From positions 85,006-149,005 of the forward strand of contig JAFRMX010000012.1 in assembly GCA_017430455.1 (NCBI GenBank): a stretch of DNA of 64,000 bases, given 5' to 3'. Position 1 is the first letter of the stretch, and each line of letters begins with the position of its first letter. Source of the stretch: Oscillospiraceae bacterium. GTDB lineage: Bacteria > Bacillota > Clostridia > Oscillospirales > Oscillospiraceae. Positions 19,275 through 27,229 of the stretch are shown piece by piece. Position numbers and translations under genes: made by a program. A model generated the notes under the pieces. The model did no database searches. It was not told the origin of the DNA and saw only the letters and a program-made list of their open reading frames with translations.

Positions 19275-20261
19275 TTGCGCAAATACATTCTGAAGCGTAT
19301 CCTTATTTCGATTGTAATACTCTTCTTTGTCGGTTTTATAATCTATGCTCTGATGCGCTGCCTGCCTACTTCATATATAGAAAATATGGCAAGGCAAAAG
19401 TCGATGCAGCCGAACTCCAAAAGCTATGAGGAATGGATGGCCCAGCTTACCGCCATGTATAACATGGACAAGGGCATTATCCCCGGGTACTTTGCATGGC
19501 TCGGACAGGCATTCCGCGGTGAATTCGGAGACAGCTGGTTCTATACTGTTCCCGTTCTGGAAAAGTTTAACGAGACTGTCTGGCTTTCGTTCATAATGGG
19601 AGGGATCGTTCTCATCTTTGAGATCATTATTGCAATTCCTCTCGGGATCGTTGCCGCCACCAAACAATACAGCACATCGGACTATGTGATTTCGGTCATT
19701 GCTCTTGCGGGTATTTCTCTCCCGACTTTTTTCTTCGCCTCTCTGCTGAAACTTGTGTTCAGCGTGAAGCTCGGATGGTTCGACCTGTTCGGACTTGTCG
19801 GGAGAAACTACAATCTGCTCTCAGCCTCCGGGCAGTTCTGGGACAAAGCAAAGCATCTTGTTCTGCCTATTGTCACTCTTGTTGTAATAAGCATAGGCGG
19901 ACTCATGCGTTATACAAGAACCAATATGCTTGAAGTGCTGAATGCCGATTATATCCGTACAGCGCGCGCAAAAGGCCTTTCCGAGAGAAAGGTCATATAC
20001 AATCACGCCTTCAGAAATACGCTTATTCCTTTGGTTACCATTATCGGCGGAAGCCTTCCGGGACTCTTCTCAGGTGCCCTTATTACCGAGACTCTCTATG
20101 CCATTCCGGGAATAGGATATACATCCTATCAGGCTATGATAGCCGGAGATATTCCGTTTTCGATGTTTTATCTTGTATTTCTGTCCATTCTGACGCTCGC
20201 GGGCAATCTGATAGCAGACATTCTGTATGCCGTTGTCGATCCGCGTGTGCGCATATCCTGA
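19275..20261 (+). CDS. Oligopeptide ABC transporter permease, OppB type (opp2)
   Basis: 328 residues from TTG 19275. This start is chosen because GGAGGG lies 7 nt upstream and translation then begins MRKYILKRIL, matching the family N-terminus; the in-frame ATG at 19260 overlaps that ribosome-binding site. Six membrane helices are expected. The EAA loop is DYIRTARAKGLSERKVIYNHAFRNTL, and the end is DILYAVVDPRVRIS, the OppB/DppB terminus. It forms the channel with the unusually large OppC-type protein that follows. Confidence 0.94.
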   Translation: MRKYILKRILISIVILFFVGFIIYALMRCLPTSYIENMARQKSMQPNSKSYEEWMAQLTAMYNMDKGIIPGYFAWLGQAFRGEFGDSWFYTVPVLEKFNETVWLSFIMGGIVLIFEIIIAIPLGIVAATKQYSTSDYVISVIALAGISLPTFFFASLLKLVFSVKLGWFDLFGLVGRNYNLLSASGQFWDKAKHLVLPIVTLVVISIGGLMRYTRTNMLEVLNADYIRTARAKGLSERKVIYNHAFRNTLIPLVTIIGGSLPGLFSGALITETLYAIPGIGYTSYQAMIAGDIPFSMFYLVFLSILTLAGNLIADILYAVVDPRVRIS

Positions 20262-20280
20262 GGAAAGGAGTGTGAGTATT

Positions 20281-21942
20281 GTGGATGAAAATAAAAACAT
20301 AAACACCCCTGAAACTGAAGAGCAGAAGTATTCCCTTAACGATGACCGCCGCGTAAAAGTCCTGTCTCCGGGCGCTCTGGTAATGAAGCGGTTCTGGCGA
20401 AACAGGCTGGCAGTAGTGGGAATGAGCGTTCTGATATTCATGTTCCTCTTCTCTTTTGCAGGAGGAATCATTTCTCCCTATGGGCAGAATCAGTTCTTCT
20501 ATAAGGACGTTGAAATAAGCCGTGAATTTGCGGCCGTCACGGAAAATGACGAGTTCCGCTACAGAGCGAGCGATTCCACCGATAAATTCGGAAGTGCGGT
20601 GCAGGCACAGGCTATGCTCGCGATCCAGACAAAAAAGGGCGATTTCACATATCGCGACACCGCCTATACCGTCTCCGAAGAGGGAGAAAACTTCTACAGC
20701 ATATACAGCGGCGGAGAGCTTGTCGGGATCGCATATAAGGACATTGTAAGCTCTTCTGTTGAAGGGCAAAAGCTCAGCTTTGATTTTATCTACTCTGCCT
20801 TAAAAGCATATACTTCCGACACTTCCAAAGGAGACAGCAGTTTCTCATCAGAAGGAGCAGAGTATATTATCAGCGATCTCGGTTATATTTCCGACACCTC
20901 CGGAAATGAAGTCGCTTATATAAGCCGCTATGTGGTCCAGGCGATCATGGGCGATGTTTTCCTCTCCCGTGATTTCAAAGAAAAGCTTATTGAGACCATA
21001 ATGGCCGGCGGAACGGAATTCAGCTATACGGACGAGTCACTTATCATTACCGAAGATGAAGAGCCCGTGCCCGAAGAAGAAGACGAAGCCAATATTCTTG
21101 CAACAGATGACGTATCGGAAGCTGAAGCGCCTGTAAGCGCAACGGCTGAGTACACGATCCGGCCCAACCAGAACCACAAAGGCTGGTCTATCCGTCAGCA
21201 GCAGAGCTCAAGGCAGTATGACACTTATTCATCTCCGAACAAAGCTCATTGGCTTGGAACCGACAGATACGGCATGGATATGCTTACGAGACTCATGTAC
21301 GGCGGCCGTGTCTCTCTCCTTATCGGATTTATAGTCGTTATTATCGAGACATTGCTCGGCGTTATAATGGGCGGCATCTCCGGATATTTCGGAGGCTGGG
21401 TCGACAATCTTATCATGCGTCTGGTCGATATCTTCTACTGCATACCTTCAATGCCTATAATAATTATTCTGGGCGCCGCTATGGATGCCCAGAGAGTTGA
21501 CCCCTCGGTCCGAATGGTCTACCTGATGCTAATCCTCGGTATCCTGGGCTGGGCGGGAATCGCCCGTCTGGTAAGAGGTCAGATCCTCTCCCTACGTGAA
21601 CAGGAATTCATGACTGCGACCGAGGCAAGCGGTCTGAGCGTAAAGTCAAGGATCTTCAAACATCTGATCCCTAACGTTATCCCCCAGCTGATAGTCAACT
21701 GCACCATGAGCCTCGGCGGAGTTATCATCACAGAAGCAACTTTGAGCTTCCTGGGTCTCGGCGTCAAGTTCCCCTTTGCATCATGGGGAAATATAATCAA
21801 TGATGTCAACAACACGCACGTGCTTACGACATACTGGTTTATCTGGATCCCTGCCGGTACGCTTCTTCTGCTCACAGTACTTGCCTTTAACCTCGTCGGA
21901 GACGGTCTTCGCGACGCCTTTGACCCGAGAATGAACCGTTAA
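20281..21942 (+). CDS. OppC-type permease with a large extracytoplasmic insert (opp2)
   Basis: 553 residues from GTG 20281 (AAAGGAG about 9 nt upstream); OppC proteins are usually about 280-360. The OppC_N motif (ALVMKRFWRNRLAVVGMSV) and first helix lie at about 35-65. Then come some 240 hydrophilic residues before HWLGTDRYGMDMLTRLMYGGR, where the conserved five-helix core resumes. The EAA loop is EFMTATEASGLSVKSRIFKHLIPN and the end GDGLRDAFDPRMNR. The insert contains short repeated YTV/FTY beta-like patterns and an acidic stretch (EDEEPVPEEEDEAN). By topology it is outside the membrane, where it could contact the enlarged binding protein of the same operon. Confidence 0.92.
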   Translation: MDENKNINTPETEEQKYSLNDDRRVKVLSPGALVMKRFWRNRLAVVGMSVLIFMFLFSFAGGIISPYGQNQFFYKDVEISREFAAVTENDEFRYRASDSTDKFGSAVQAQAMLAIQTKKGDFTYRDTAYTVSEEGENFYSIYSGGELVGIAYKDIVSSSVEGQKLSFDFIYSALKAYTSDTSKGDSSFSSEGAEYIISDLGYISDTSGNEVAYISRYVVQAIMGDVFLSRDFKEKLIETIMAGGTEFSYTDESLIITEDEEPVPEEEDEANILATDDVSEAEAPVSATAEYTIRPNQNHKGWSIRQQQSSRQYDTYSSPNKAHWLGTDRYGMDMLTRLMYGGRVSLLIGFIVVIIETLLGVIMGGISGYFGGWVDNLIMRLVDIFYCIPSMPIIIILGAAMDAQRVDPSVRMVYLMLILGILGWAGIARLVRGQILSLREQEFMTATEASGLSVKSRIFKHLIPNVIPQLIVNCTMSLGGVIITEATLSFLGLGVKFPFASWGNIINDVNNTHVLTTYWFIWIPAGTLLLLTVLAFNLVGDGLRDAFDPRMNR

Positions 21943-21955
21943 GGAGGGGTATACG

Positions 21956-23101
21956 ATGGCTAAGAAAAACAACGACGGTTATCTTTCAGCCAGGGAATCC
22001 CGCCGTATAACGAGGGAAAACCGCAAGATAACAAACGTATACGAAAAACAGCGCAAACGCAAAAATGTCCCCGAGAGCGAATATCTTACCGCCATGAACG
22101 ATCCCGGCAATTCGCTTGAAATAGAAAATCTTCACACCTATTTCTTCTCTGACGTCGGAACCGTCCACGCGGTTGACGGAATCTCCTTCGAAGTCCCGAT
22201 AGGAAAAACTGTCGGCGTCGTCGGAGAATCCGGGTGCGGAAAGAGCGTCACAAGTCTTTCGATAATGCAGCTCCTCCAGCGCCCTCAGGGGCAGGTTACT
22301 GCCGGCGAGATAAGACTGAATCTCGGGAACAAAGCATATGACCTGACCAAGGCCCCGAACGAAGTCATGCAGAACATCCGTGGAAACTACGTCTCAATGA
22401 TATTCCAGGAGCCAATGACCGCTCTGAACCCGGTCTTCCGTATAGGAGATCAGGTGGATGAGGTAATTGCTCTTCACGACGGTGAAGGAAAGACCGAGGA
22501 AGAAATAAAGTCTCGCACCATAAGCCTTCTCGAAATGGTCGGAATAGCCAACAGCGAGGGCGTATATAAAATGTACCCCCACGAGCTCTCGGGCGGTATG
22601 CGCCAGAGAGTTATGATTGCCATGGCACTTGCCTGCAATCCGAAAATAATCATTGCTGACGAGCCTACCACTGCTCTGGATGTTACGATCCAGGCGCAGA
22701 TCCTCGACCTGCTGCGGAGCCTTAAGGACAAGATCAACTCCTCGATTATGTTCATAACCCATGACCTCGGCGTAATTGCCGAGATGGCGGATTACGTGGT
22801 GGTCATGTACGCCGGAAAGATCGTGGAAAAAGGAACTGCAGAGGAGATATTTGCACATCCCGCACACCCCTACACGATCGGCCTGATGGCTTCCAAGCCC
22901 GTGGTCGGCAAGAAGGTGGACAAGCTTTATTCGATACCCGGCAAAGTCCCGAATCCCGTAAACATGCCTGATTACTGTTATTTCAAAGACCGTTGCGAGC
23001 AGTGCGTTGAAGCCTGCAGCGGAGAATACCCCCATGAAATAAAACTGAGCCCGACCCACACTGTTACATGCTACCGCTATTATGGGAAGGAGGATCAATA
23101 A
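21956..23101 (+). CDS. Oligopeptide ABC transporter ATP-binding protein, OppD type (opp2)
   Basis: 381 residues; the ABC core starts near residue 50 (LEIENLHTYF), after a basic N-terminal extension of about 45 residues (SARESRRITRENRKITNVY) that ordinary OppD proteins lack. Walker A is GESGCGKS, the signature [15 protein letters not shown], and Walker [13 protein letters not shown]. The C-terminal oligo_HPY region has CYFKDRCEQCVEAC. AAGGAGGGG precedes the ATG. The TAA shares one base with the start of the next gene. Confidence 0.95.
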   Translation: MAKKNNDGYLSARESRRITRENRKITNVYEKQRKRKNVPESEYLTAMNDPGNSLEIENLHTYFFSDVGTVHAVDGISFEVPIGKTVGVVGESGCGKSVTSLSIMQLLQRPQGQVTAGEIRLNLGNKAYDLTKAPNEVMQNIRGNYVSMIFQEPMTALNPVFRIGDQVDEVIALHDGEGKTEEEIKSRTISLLEMVGIANSEGVYKMYPHELSGGMRQRVMIAMALACNPKIIIADEPTTALDVTIQAQILDLLRSLKDKINSSIMFITHDLGVIAEMADYVVVMYAGKIVEKGTAEEIFAHPAHPYTIGLMASKPVVGKKVDKLYSIPGKVPNPVNMPDYCYFKDRCEQCVEACSGEYPHEIKLSPTHTVTCYRYYGKEDQ

Positions 23102-24093
23102 TGGATATAAACAGCTCTCCTGATTACATTCTTCAGGTAAAAGATCTGAAGATGCACTTCCCGATAAAAAGCGGGATCGTCTCCCATACCGTAGGATATG
23201 TCAAAGCGGTTGACGGAGTTACCTTCAATCTTCAGCGCGGGATGACCATGGGCCTTGTCGGAGAATCAGGTTGCGGAAAGACCACCACAGGCCGCGCGAT
23301 CCTCCGCCTTTATGACAGTATCACTTCAGGCTCAGTTCTCTTCAACGGACAGGATGTTTACGCTCTGTCCAAAAAAGATCTGCGCGCCATGCGCCCCAAG
23401 ATGCAGATAATCTTCCAGGATCCCTTTTCTTCCCTCTCTCCCCGTATGCCCGTAGGCGAGATAATCGGGGAAGCGGTAAGAGAGCATAATATCGTTTCAA
23501 AAGAGGAATACAACGACTATATAGATACCATCATGGACAACTGCGGTCTTCAGCCTTTCCACAAAGACCGTTATCCCCATGAGTTCTCGGGCGGCCAGAG
23601 ACAGCGTATCTGCATTGCCAGAGCTCTTGCCCTGAACCCTGAATTCATAGTCTGTGACGAGCCTGTCTCCGCTCTCGACGTATCAATCCAGGCGCAGATC
23701 ATCAATCTTCTGAACGATCTTCAGGAAAAATACAAACTCACGTATCTCTTTATCAGCCACGACCTCTCCGTTGTCGAGCACATTTCCGATGCTGTCGGTG
23801 TAATGTATCTCGGCAATCTGGTGGAATACGGACCGAAAGAAAAGATATTCAGCAATCCACTTCATCCTTATACAAAAGCTCTGTTCTCAGCCATTCCTGT
23901 CCCTGATCCCACAGTCAAGATGAACAGGATCGTGCTCGAGGGCTCCATTCCCTCCCCGGCAAATCCTCCCAAAGGCTGCAAATTCCATACCCGCTGCGCA
24001 AATTGCATGGAATGCTGCAAGGAGATCGAGCCCGTGCAGAAGGAGATCGAACCGGGTCATTTCGTCACCTGCCATCTTTATGACGAGCAATGA
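23101..24093 (+). CDS. Oligopeptide ABC transporter ATP-binding protein, OppF type (opp2)
   Basis: 330 residues from ATG 23101, sharing one base with the previous stop and preceded by GGAAGGAGG. Walker A is GESGCGKT, the signature [15 protein letters not shown], and Walker [15 protein letters not shown]. The C-terminal Cys cluster is CKFHTRCANCMECC. It is the second ATPase of opp2. Its stop overlaps the start of the small gene that follows (ATGA). Confidence 0.95.
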   Translation: MDINSSPDYILQVKDLKMHFPIKSGIVSHTVGYVKAVDGVTFNLQRGMTMGLVGESGCGKTTTGRAILRLYDSITSGSVLFNGQDVYALSKKDLRAMRPKMQIIFQDPFSSLSPRMPVGEIIGEAVREHNIVSKEEYNDYIDTIMDNCGLQPFHKDRYPHEFSGGQRQRICIARALALNPEFIVCDEPVSALDVSIQAQIINLLNDLQEKYKLTYLFISHDLSVVEHISDAVGVMYLGNLVEYGPKEKIFSNPLHPYTKALFSAIPVPDPTVKMNRIVLEGSIPSPANPPKGCKFHTRCANCMECCKEIEPVQKEIEPGHFVTCHLYDEQ

Positions 24094-24365
24094 AAAGGGA
24101 AAAGAGCAAACCCGAATTTGAAGACGACGGCCGCGTGATCGCGGACATGCGCGATGTCGAGCGTCCCAATCTTCTGATCCCGAGGCTGCCGAACAAAAGG
24201 CCTTCCGGACAAGGAAAAACAGCCCCGTCGGGTGGTGACTTCAGCAGGGAGGAAAGAAAGGCCGCCGCTACCGGAGCTCTTGCAGCCGCTCTGCTGATTG
24301 CTCTGGTATTCATCGCGGCAGGAGCGATCCTGATCTTTGCTCTCCAGCTCGGCTGGAATTTGTAA
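24090..24365 (+). CDS. Small single-pass membrane protein at the end of the opp2 operon
   Basis: 91 residues; family not recognised. The first about 60 residues are polar and basic, with the pattern DMRDVERPNLLIPRLPNKRP. A single hydrophobic helix of about 28 residues follows (from about 61 to 88, rich in Ala, Leu and Ile), and the protein ends three residues later. By charge the N-terminus should be cytoplasmic. The ATGA overlap with the OppF-type gene indicates translational coupling, so it probably acts with the transporter, but no function can be stated. Confidence 0.75.
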   Translation: MKREKSKPEFEDDGRVIADMRDVERPNLLIPRLPNKRPSGQGKTAPSGGDFSREERKAAATGALAAALLIALVFIAAGAILIFALQLGWNL

Positions 24366-24366
24366 T

Positions 24367-24401
24367 AAAAAGCACCTCTTCTTACTGAAGGGGTGTTTTC
24401 T
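24367..24401 (+). terminator. Probable weak terminator of the opp2 operon
   Basis: AAAAGCACC near 24367 pairs imperfectly with GGGGTGTTTT near 24391-24400, giving an A-flanked, T-ended hairpin just after the last opp2 gene. Confidence 0.5.
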
Positions 24402-24423
24402 ATACTCACGCGTTTTTCCTCCC

Positions 24424-24452
24424 TTGTTTTTCGCCTCACCGGTAAGTATAAT
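24424..24452 (+). promoter_or_regulatory. Promoter of the dipeptidase gene
   Basis: -35 TTGTTT (24424-24429), 17-bp spacer, -10 TATAAT (24447-24452), 35 bp before the ATG at 24488. Confidence 0.7.
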
Positions 24453-24487
24453 ATTCGCAGAATTATTATTTATTTAGGAGCATAATT

Positions 24488-25936
24488 ATGGCAGCACTTG
24501 AAAACATAGAACCAAAACAGGTCTTTTACTGGTTCGAACAGATCTGTTCCATACCGCACGGATCCGGAAACGTTAAAAGGATCAGCGATTTCCTTGTGTC
24601 CTTTGCCAAAGAGAGAGGGCTTGAATATGTTCAGGACGACGCTCTGAACGTGATAATATACGCGCCCGCATCCGAGGGCTATGAGGACTCCGCTCCCCTG
24701 ATAATCCAGGGACACATGGACATGGTCTGCGCAAAAACCGAAGACTGCAAGATCGACTTCCTGAACGATCCGATCACGCCTTATGTCGACGGGGACTGGG
24801 TCACGGCCGAAGGCACCTCTCTCGGAGGAGATGACGGTATCGCTGTTGCGATTGCTCTCGCCATTCTCGATGACAAAAGAATCCCCCATCCCCCGCTTGA
24901 ATGTGTCTTCACCGTCAATGAAGAGACCGGAATGGACGGGGCTGAGGCCCTGGATTTCAGGAACCTCAAAGGCAGAAGGCTTTTAAATCTCGACTCTGAG
25001 GCCGAAGGCATGATAATTGCCGGCTGCGCCGGAGGCGTACGCGCGGACTGCTCCTTCCCCGTTTCAAGGGAGGGATGCGACGGAGTCTCCTGCACGCTGA
25101 CGGTCGAAGGCCTCAAAGGCGGGCACTCGGGCGAGGAGATCAACAAGGGCAGGCTCAATGCGAACAAAGCCCTGGGAAGGATCCTCTACGCTCTGAACAG
25201 AGACAATCTCATACACCTTGTAAGCATAGAGGGTGGAGTCGTTGACAACGCCATACCCGTTAAGGCAAAGGCTGTATTTGCCGCCGCCGAAGACGATCTT
25301 GCCATCATAAAATCCCTCGTCCTGGCGATCGGGGATCACATGAAAAACGAATATGCTTCCGCGGATCCCGGTCTCAGAATACTCTTTGAGATCGGAAACC
25401 GGGAGACCTGTGAGGTCATTGATAAAGACAGTGCCGACAGACTTCTCTTCGCGCTTTTCACCCTGCCGAACGGCGTCAGGGCGATGAGTCCGGATATCGA
25501 AGGGCTTGTCCGGACCTCTCTGAATCTCGGCGTCATAAAGTCATATGAAAGCAGGATCGTATATACGTTTTCCATAAGAAGCAGCCTCGCCTCCCAGAAG
25601 CAGCTGCTCTGCGACGAGCTCGTCTCCATGACTGAATTCGCCGGAGGCTCCGTCACTTTCCGCAGCCCGTACCCCGCCTGGGAATTCAGACGCGACTCGG
25701 TATTTCGCGACACTGTCGCCGAGTGCTGCCGCCGCGCATACGGAAAAGACCCGCTTATCACCGCTATCCACGGCGGTCTCGAGTGCGGGCTCTTCTCCGA
25801 GAAGGCTCCGGACCTCGACTGTGTATCGCTGGGGCCCTCCATGGAAGGGATCCATACGCCGGACGAGCGTCTGAGCATAAGCTCAGTTCAAAGGATCTGG
25901 GCCCTGGTCCTGGACATACTGAAAAGCTGCAAATAA
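24488..25936 (+). CDS. pepD: Aminoacyl-histidine dipeptidase (PepD-type, M20 family)
   Basis: 482 residues, normal length. The di-zinc site is visible as GHMDMVCAK (His and catalytic Asp), GGDDGIAVAIALAIL (bridging Asp), NEETGMDGA (catalytic Glu and metal Glu), LNLDSEAEG (metal Asp) and a C-terminal metal His in AIHGGLECGLF. The N-terminus (NIEPKQVFYWFEQICSIPHGSGN) is the PepD signature. It hydrolyses Xaa-His and other dipeptides in the cytoplasm, so it would finish the degradation of peptides imported by opp1 and opp2. It has its own promoter (24424-24452) and shares a bidirectional terminator with queT. Confidence 0.95.
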   Translation: MAALENIEPKQVFYWFEQICSIPHGSGNVKRISDFLVSFAKERGLEYVQDDALNVIIYAPASEGYEDSAPLIIQGHMDMVCAKTEDCKIDFLNDPITPYVDGDWVTAEGTSLGGDDGIAVAIALAILDDKRIPHPPLECVFTVNEETGMDGAEALDFRNLKGRRLLNLDSEAEGMIIAGCAGGVRADCSFPVSREGCDGVSCTLTVEGLKGGHSGEEINKGRLNANKALGRILYALNRDNLIHLVSIEGGVVDNAIPVKAKAVFAAAEDDLAIIKSLVLAIGDHMKNEYASADPGLRILFEIGNRETCEVIDKDSADRLLFALFTLPNGVRAMSPDIEGLVRTSLNLGVIKSYESRIVYTFSIRSSLASQKQLLCDELVSMTEFAGGSVTFRSPYPAWEFRRDSVFRDTVAECCRRAYGKDPLITAIHGGLECGLFSEKAPDLDCVSLGPSMEGIHTPDERLSISSVQRIWALVLDILKSCK

Positions 25937-25956
25937 TCATTTGAACGGATAAAAAT

Positions 25957-25994
25957 ATCAGGCATCCCTCAGCGGGATGCCTGATTTGCTCTTT
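25957..25994. terminator. Bidirectional terminator between pepD and queT
   Basis: ATCAGGCATCCC (25957-25968) pairs with GGGATGCCTGAT (25974-25985) around a 5-nt loop. A T-tract lies on the plus side (CTTTTTTT) and an A-run (AAAAAT before 25957) serves the minus strand. It separates the convergent pepD and queT. Confidence 0.9.
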
Positions 25995-25997
25995 TTT

Positions 25998-26489
25998 TCA
26001 CTCGAACAGCCTTTCGGGGTGATGTTTTTCAAGAAACAGCATGAAGGGGATCCCTATAACACAGCAGGAAATGATCTCCCCCGCCCCGACAGTGAGCATG
26101 AAATACCACACGCTGCCCGGTATGCCGTAAGCATATTTCAGAACGAGCGGAACTATTATCATATTCGAGATGACCGTGGGGATCGGGGTCAGATATTTGT
26201 TTATCTTCGAAAGATATCTGCCCGCGACCGCGCCTATCAGCGTTGCTATCGAGCCGAAGATCACGTCAGCGGCTATGCAGCCGGTAAGAATGTTGCTGAG
26301 CAGGCACCCGATAAAAAGGCCGGGTATTGCCGTTGCCGTAAAATACGGCAGAACAGCCAGTGCTTCGGATACCCTCACCTGGACGACTCCGTTTGCCAGT
26401 CCGAAAAGATTTGTAATATATGTCAGAACGACATAGATCGCGGCGATCGCCGCCGCCTGGGTAAGTTTTCTTGCAGAAAAATTTTTCAT
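25998..26489 (-). CDS. queT: QueT family transporter (ECF S component, queuosine precursor uptake)
   Basis: 163 residues with five to six hydrophobic segments. The N-terminus ARKLTQAAAIAAIYVVLTY and the motif VQVRVSEALAVLPYF are characteristic of the QueT (DUF988) family, the S component that binds a queuine or preQ0/preQ1-type precursor and uses the shared ECF energising module encoded elsewhere. No preQ1 riboswitch is seen directly upstream. The gene begins 1 bp after the CPBP gene, so it is carried by the miaB-mutS transcript. Confidence 0.88.
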   Translation of the reverse strand: MKNFSARKLTQAAAIAAIYVVLTYITNLFGLANGVVQVRVSEALAVLPYFTATAIPGLFIGCLLSNILTGCIAADVIFGSIATLIGAVAGRYLSKINKYLTPIPTVISNMIIVPLVLKYAYGIPGSVWYFMLTVGAGEIISCCVIGIPFMLFLEKHHPERLFE

Positions 26490-26490
26490 T

Positions 26491-27228
26491 TTAAATGCTC
26501 AGCGCCGAAAGTGCCTTCAACGCGACTCCGTTCGTAATCATATGTAGAAATATCGGGGACCAGATGCTTCCCGTTCTCTCGTATACATAGCAGAGCGTAA
26601 AGCCCGCGGGAAGATACTGGATAATATAGATCAGATAAGACGGGTCCAGGATCGCGCCCTGCCACACATGGTACAGGGCAAAGAGCAGCATGCTTACTGC
26701 ATATCCCCAGATCCTTTTGCCCCTCACTGCGAGATTCGCAAAGATACCTCCCCTGAACATGAGCTCCTCCGCGAGCGGGGCAAGAAAGACGGCTGCAGCC
26801 TTGAGCCAGCCGGCTTCAGCCTTGTAGCTCTGGACGATCGCCTCGTTATTCAGGTTCTCGAGCTCTCCTGTTATGAGTGCAATGATCGAACCTGCCGCTG
26901 CCGTGAGCAGCATCTGCCCTATATAACAGGCTCCGATCAGAATGGCGCAGTACCAGAAGTTCTCGACAAGAGGATCAAAATTCTTTCTGAGGAATCCGTA
27001 GCAGCAGCTCACAAGAACCAGCACTCCGACGGCGTAGTACGCAAATTCGATCTGCCCCTCTGTCAGATATTTTGTCAGCTGGGGGTAGAAATAACTCAGG
27101 GCAAAGGGTATGCCTGCGACGTGCACGACCAGCCATGATAGCATTACGGCGCTCTCCGCCTTTGTCGGAACTGCAAGCTCCGGCAGTTTTTTTACTCTCT
27201 TGCTATCGGGAGTGGTGTTGTTTTCCAT
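26491..27228 (-). CDS. CPBP family intramembrane glutamic endopeptidase
   Basis: 245 residues, about seven membrane segments. The diagnostic abortive-infection/CaaX-protease motifs are present: APLAEELMFRGGIFANL (the EExxxR motif), FALYHVWQG (FxxxH) and a third motif near LHMITNGVAL (HxxxN). Members cleave prenylated proteins in eukaryotes and diverse membrane substrates in bacteria; here the substrate is unknown. Its ATG is 1 bp after the mutS stop and its own stop is 1 bp before queT, so the three genes are tightly coupled. Confidence 0.9.
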   Translation of the reverse strand: MENNTTPDSKRVKKLPELAVPTKAESAVMLSWLVVHVAGIPFALSYFYPQLTKYLTEGQIEFAYYAVGVLVLVSCCYGFLRKNFDPLVENFWYCAILIGACYIGQMLLTAAAGSIIALITGELENLNNEAIVQSYKAEAGWLKAAAVFLAPLAEELMFRGGIFANLAVRGKRIWGYAVSMLLFALYHVWQGAILDPSYLIYIIQYLPAGFTLCYVYERTGSIWSPIFLHMITNGVALKALSALSI

Positions 27229-27229
27229 C

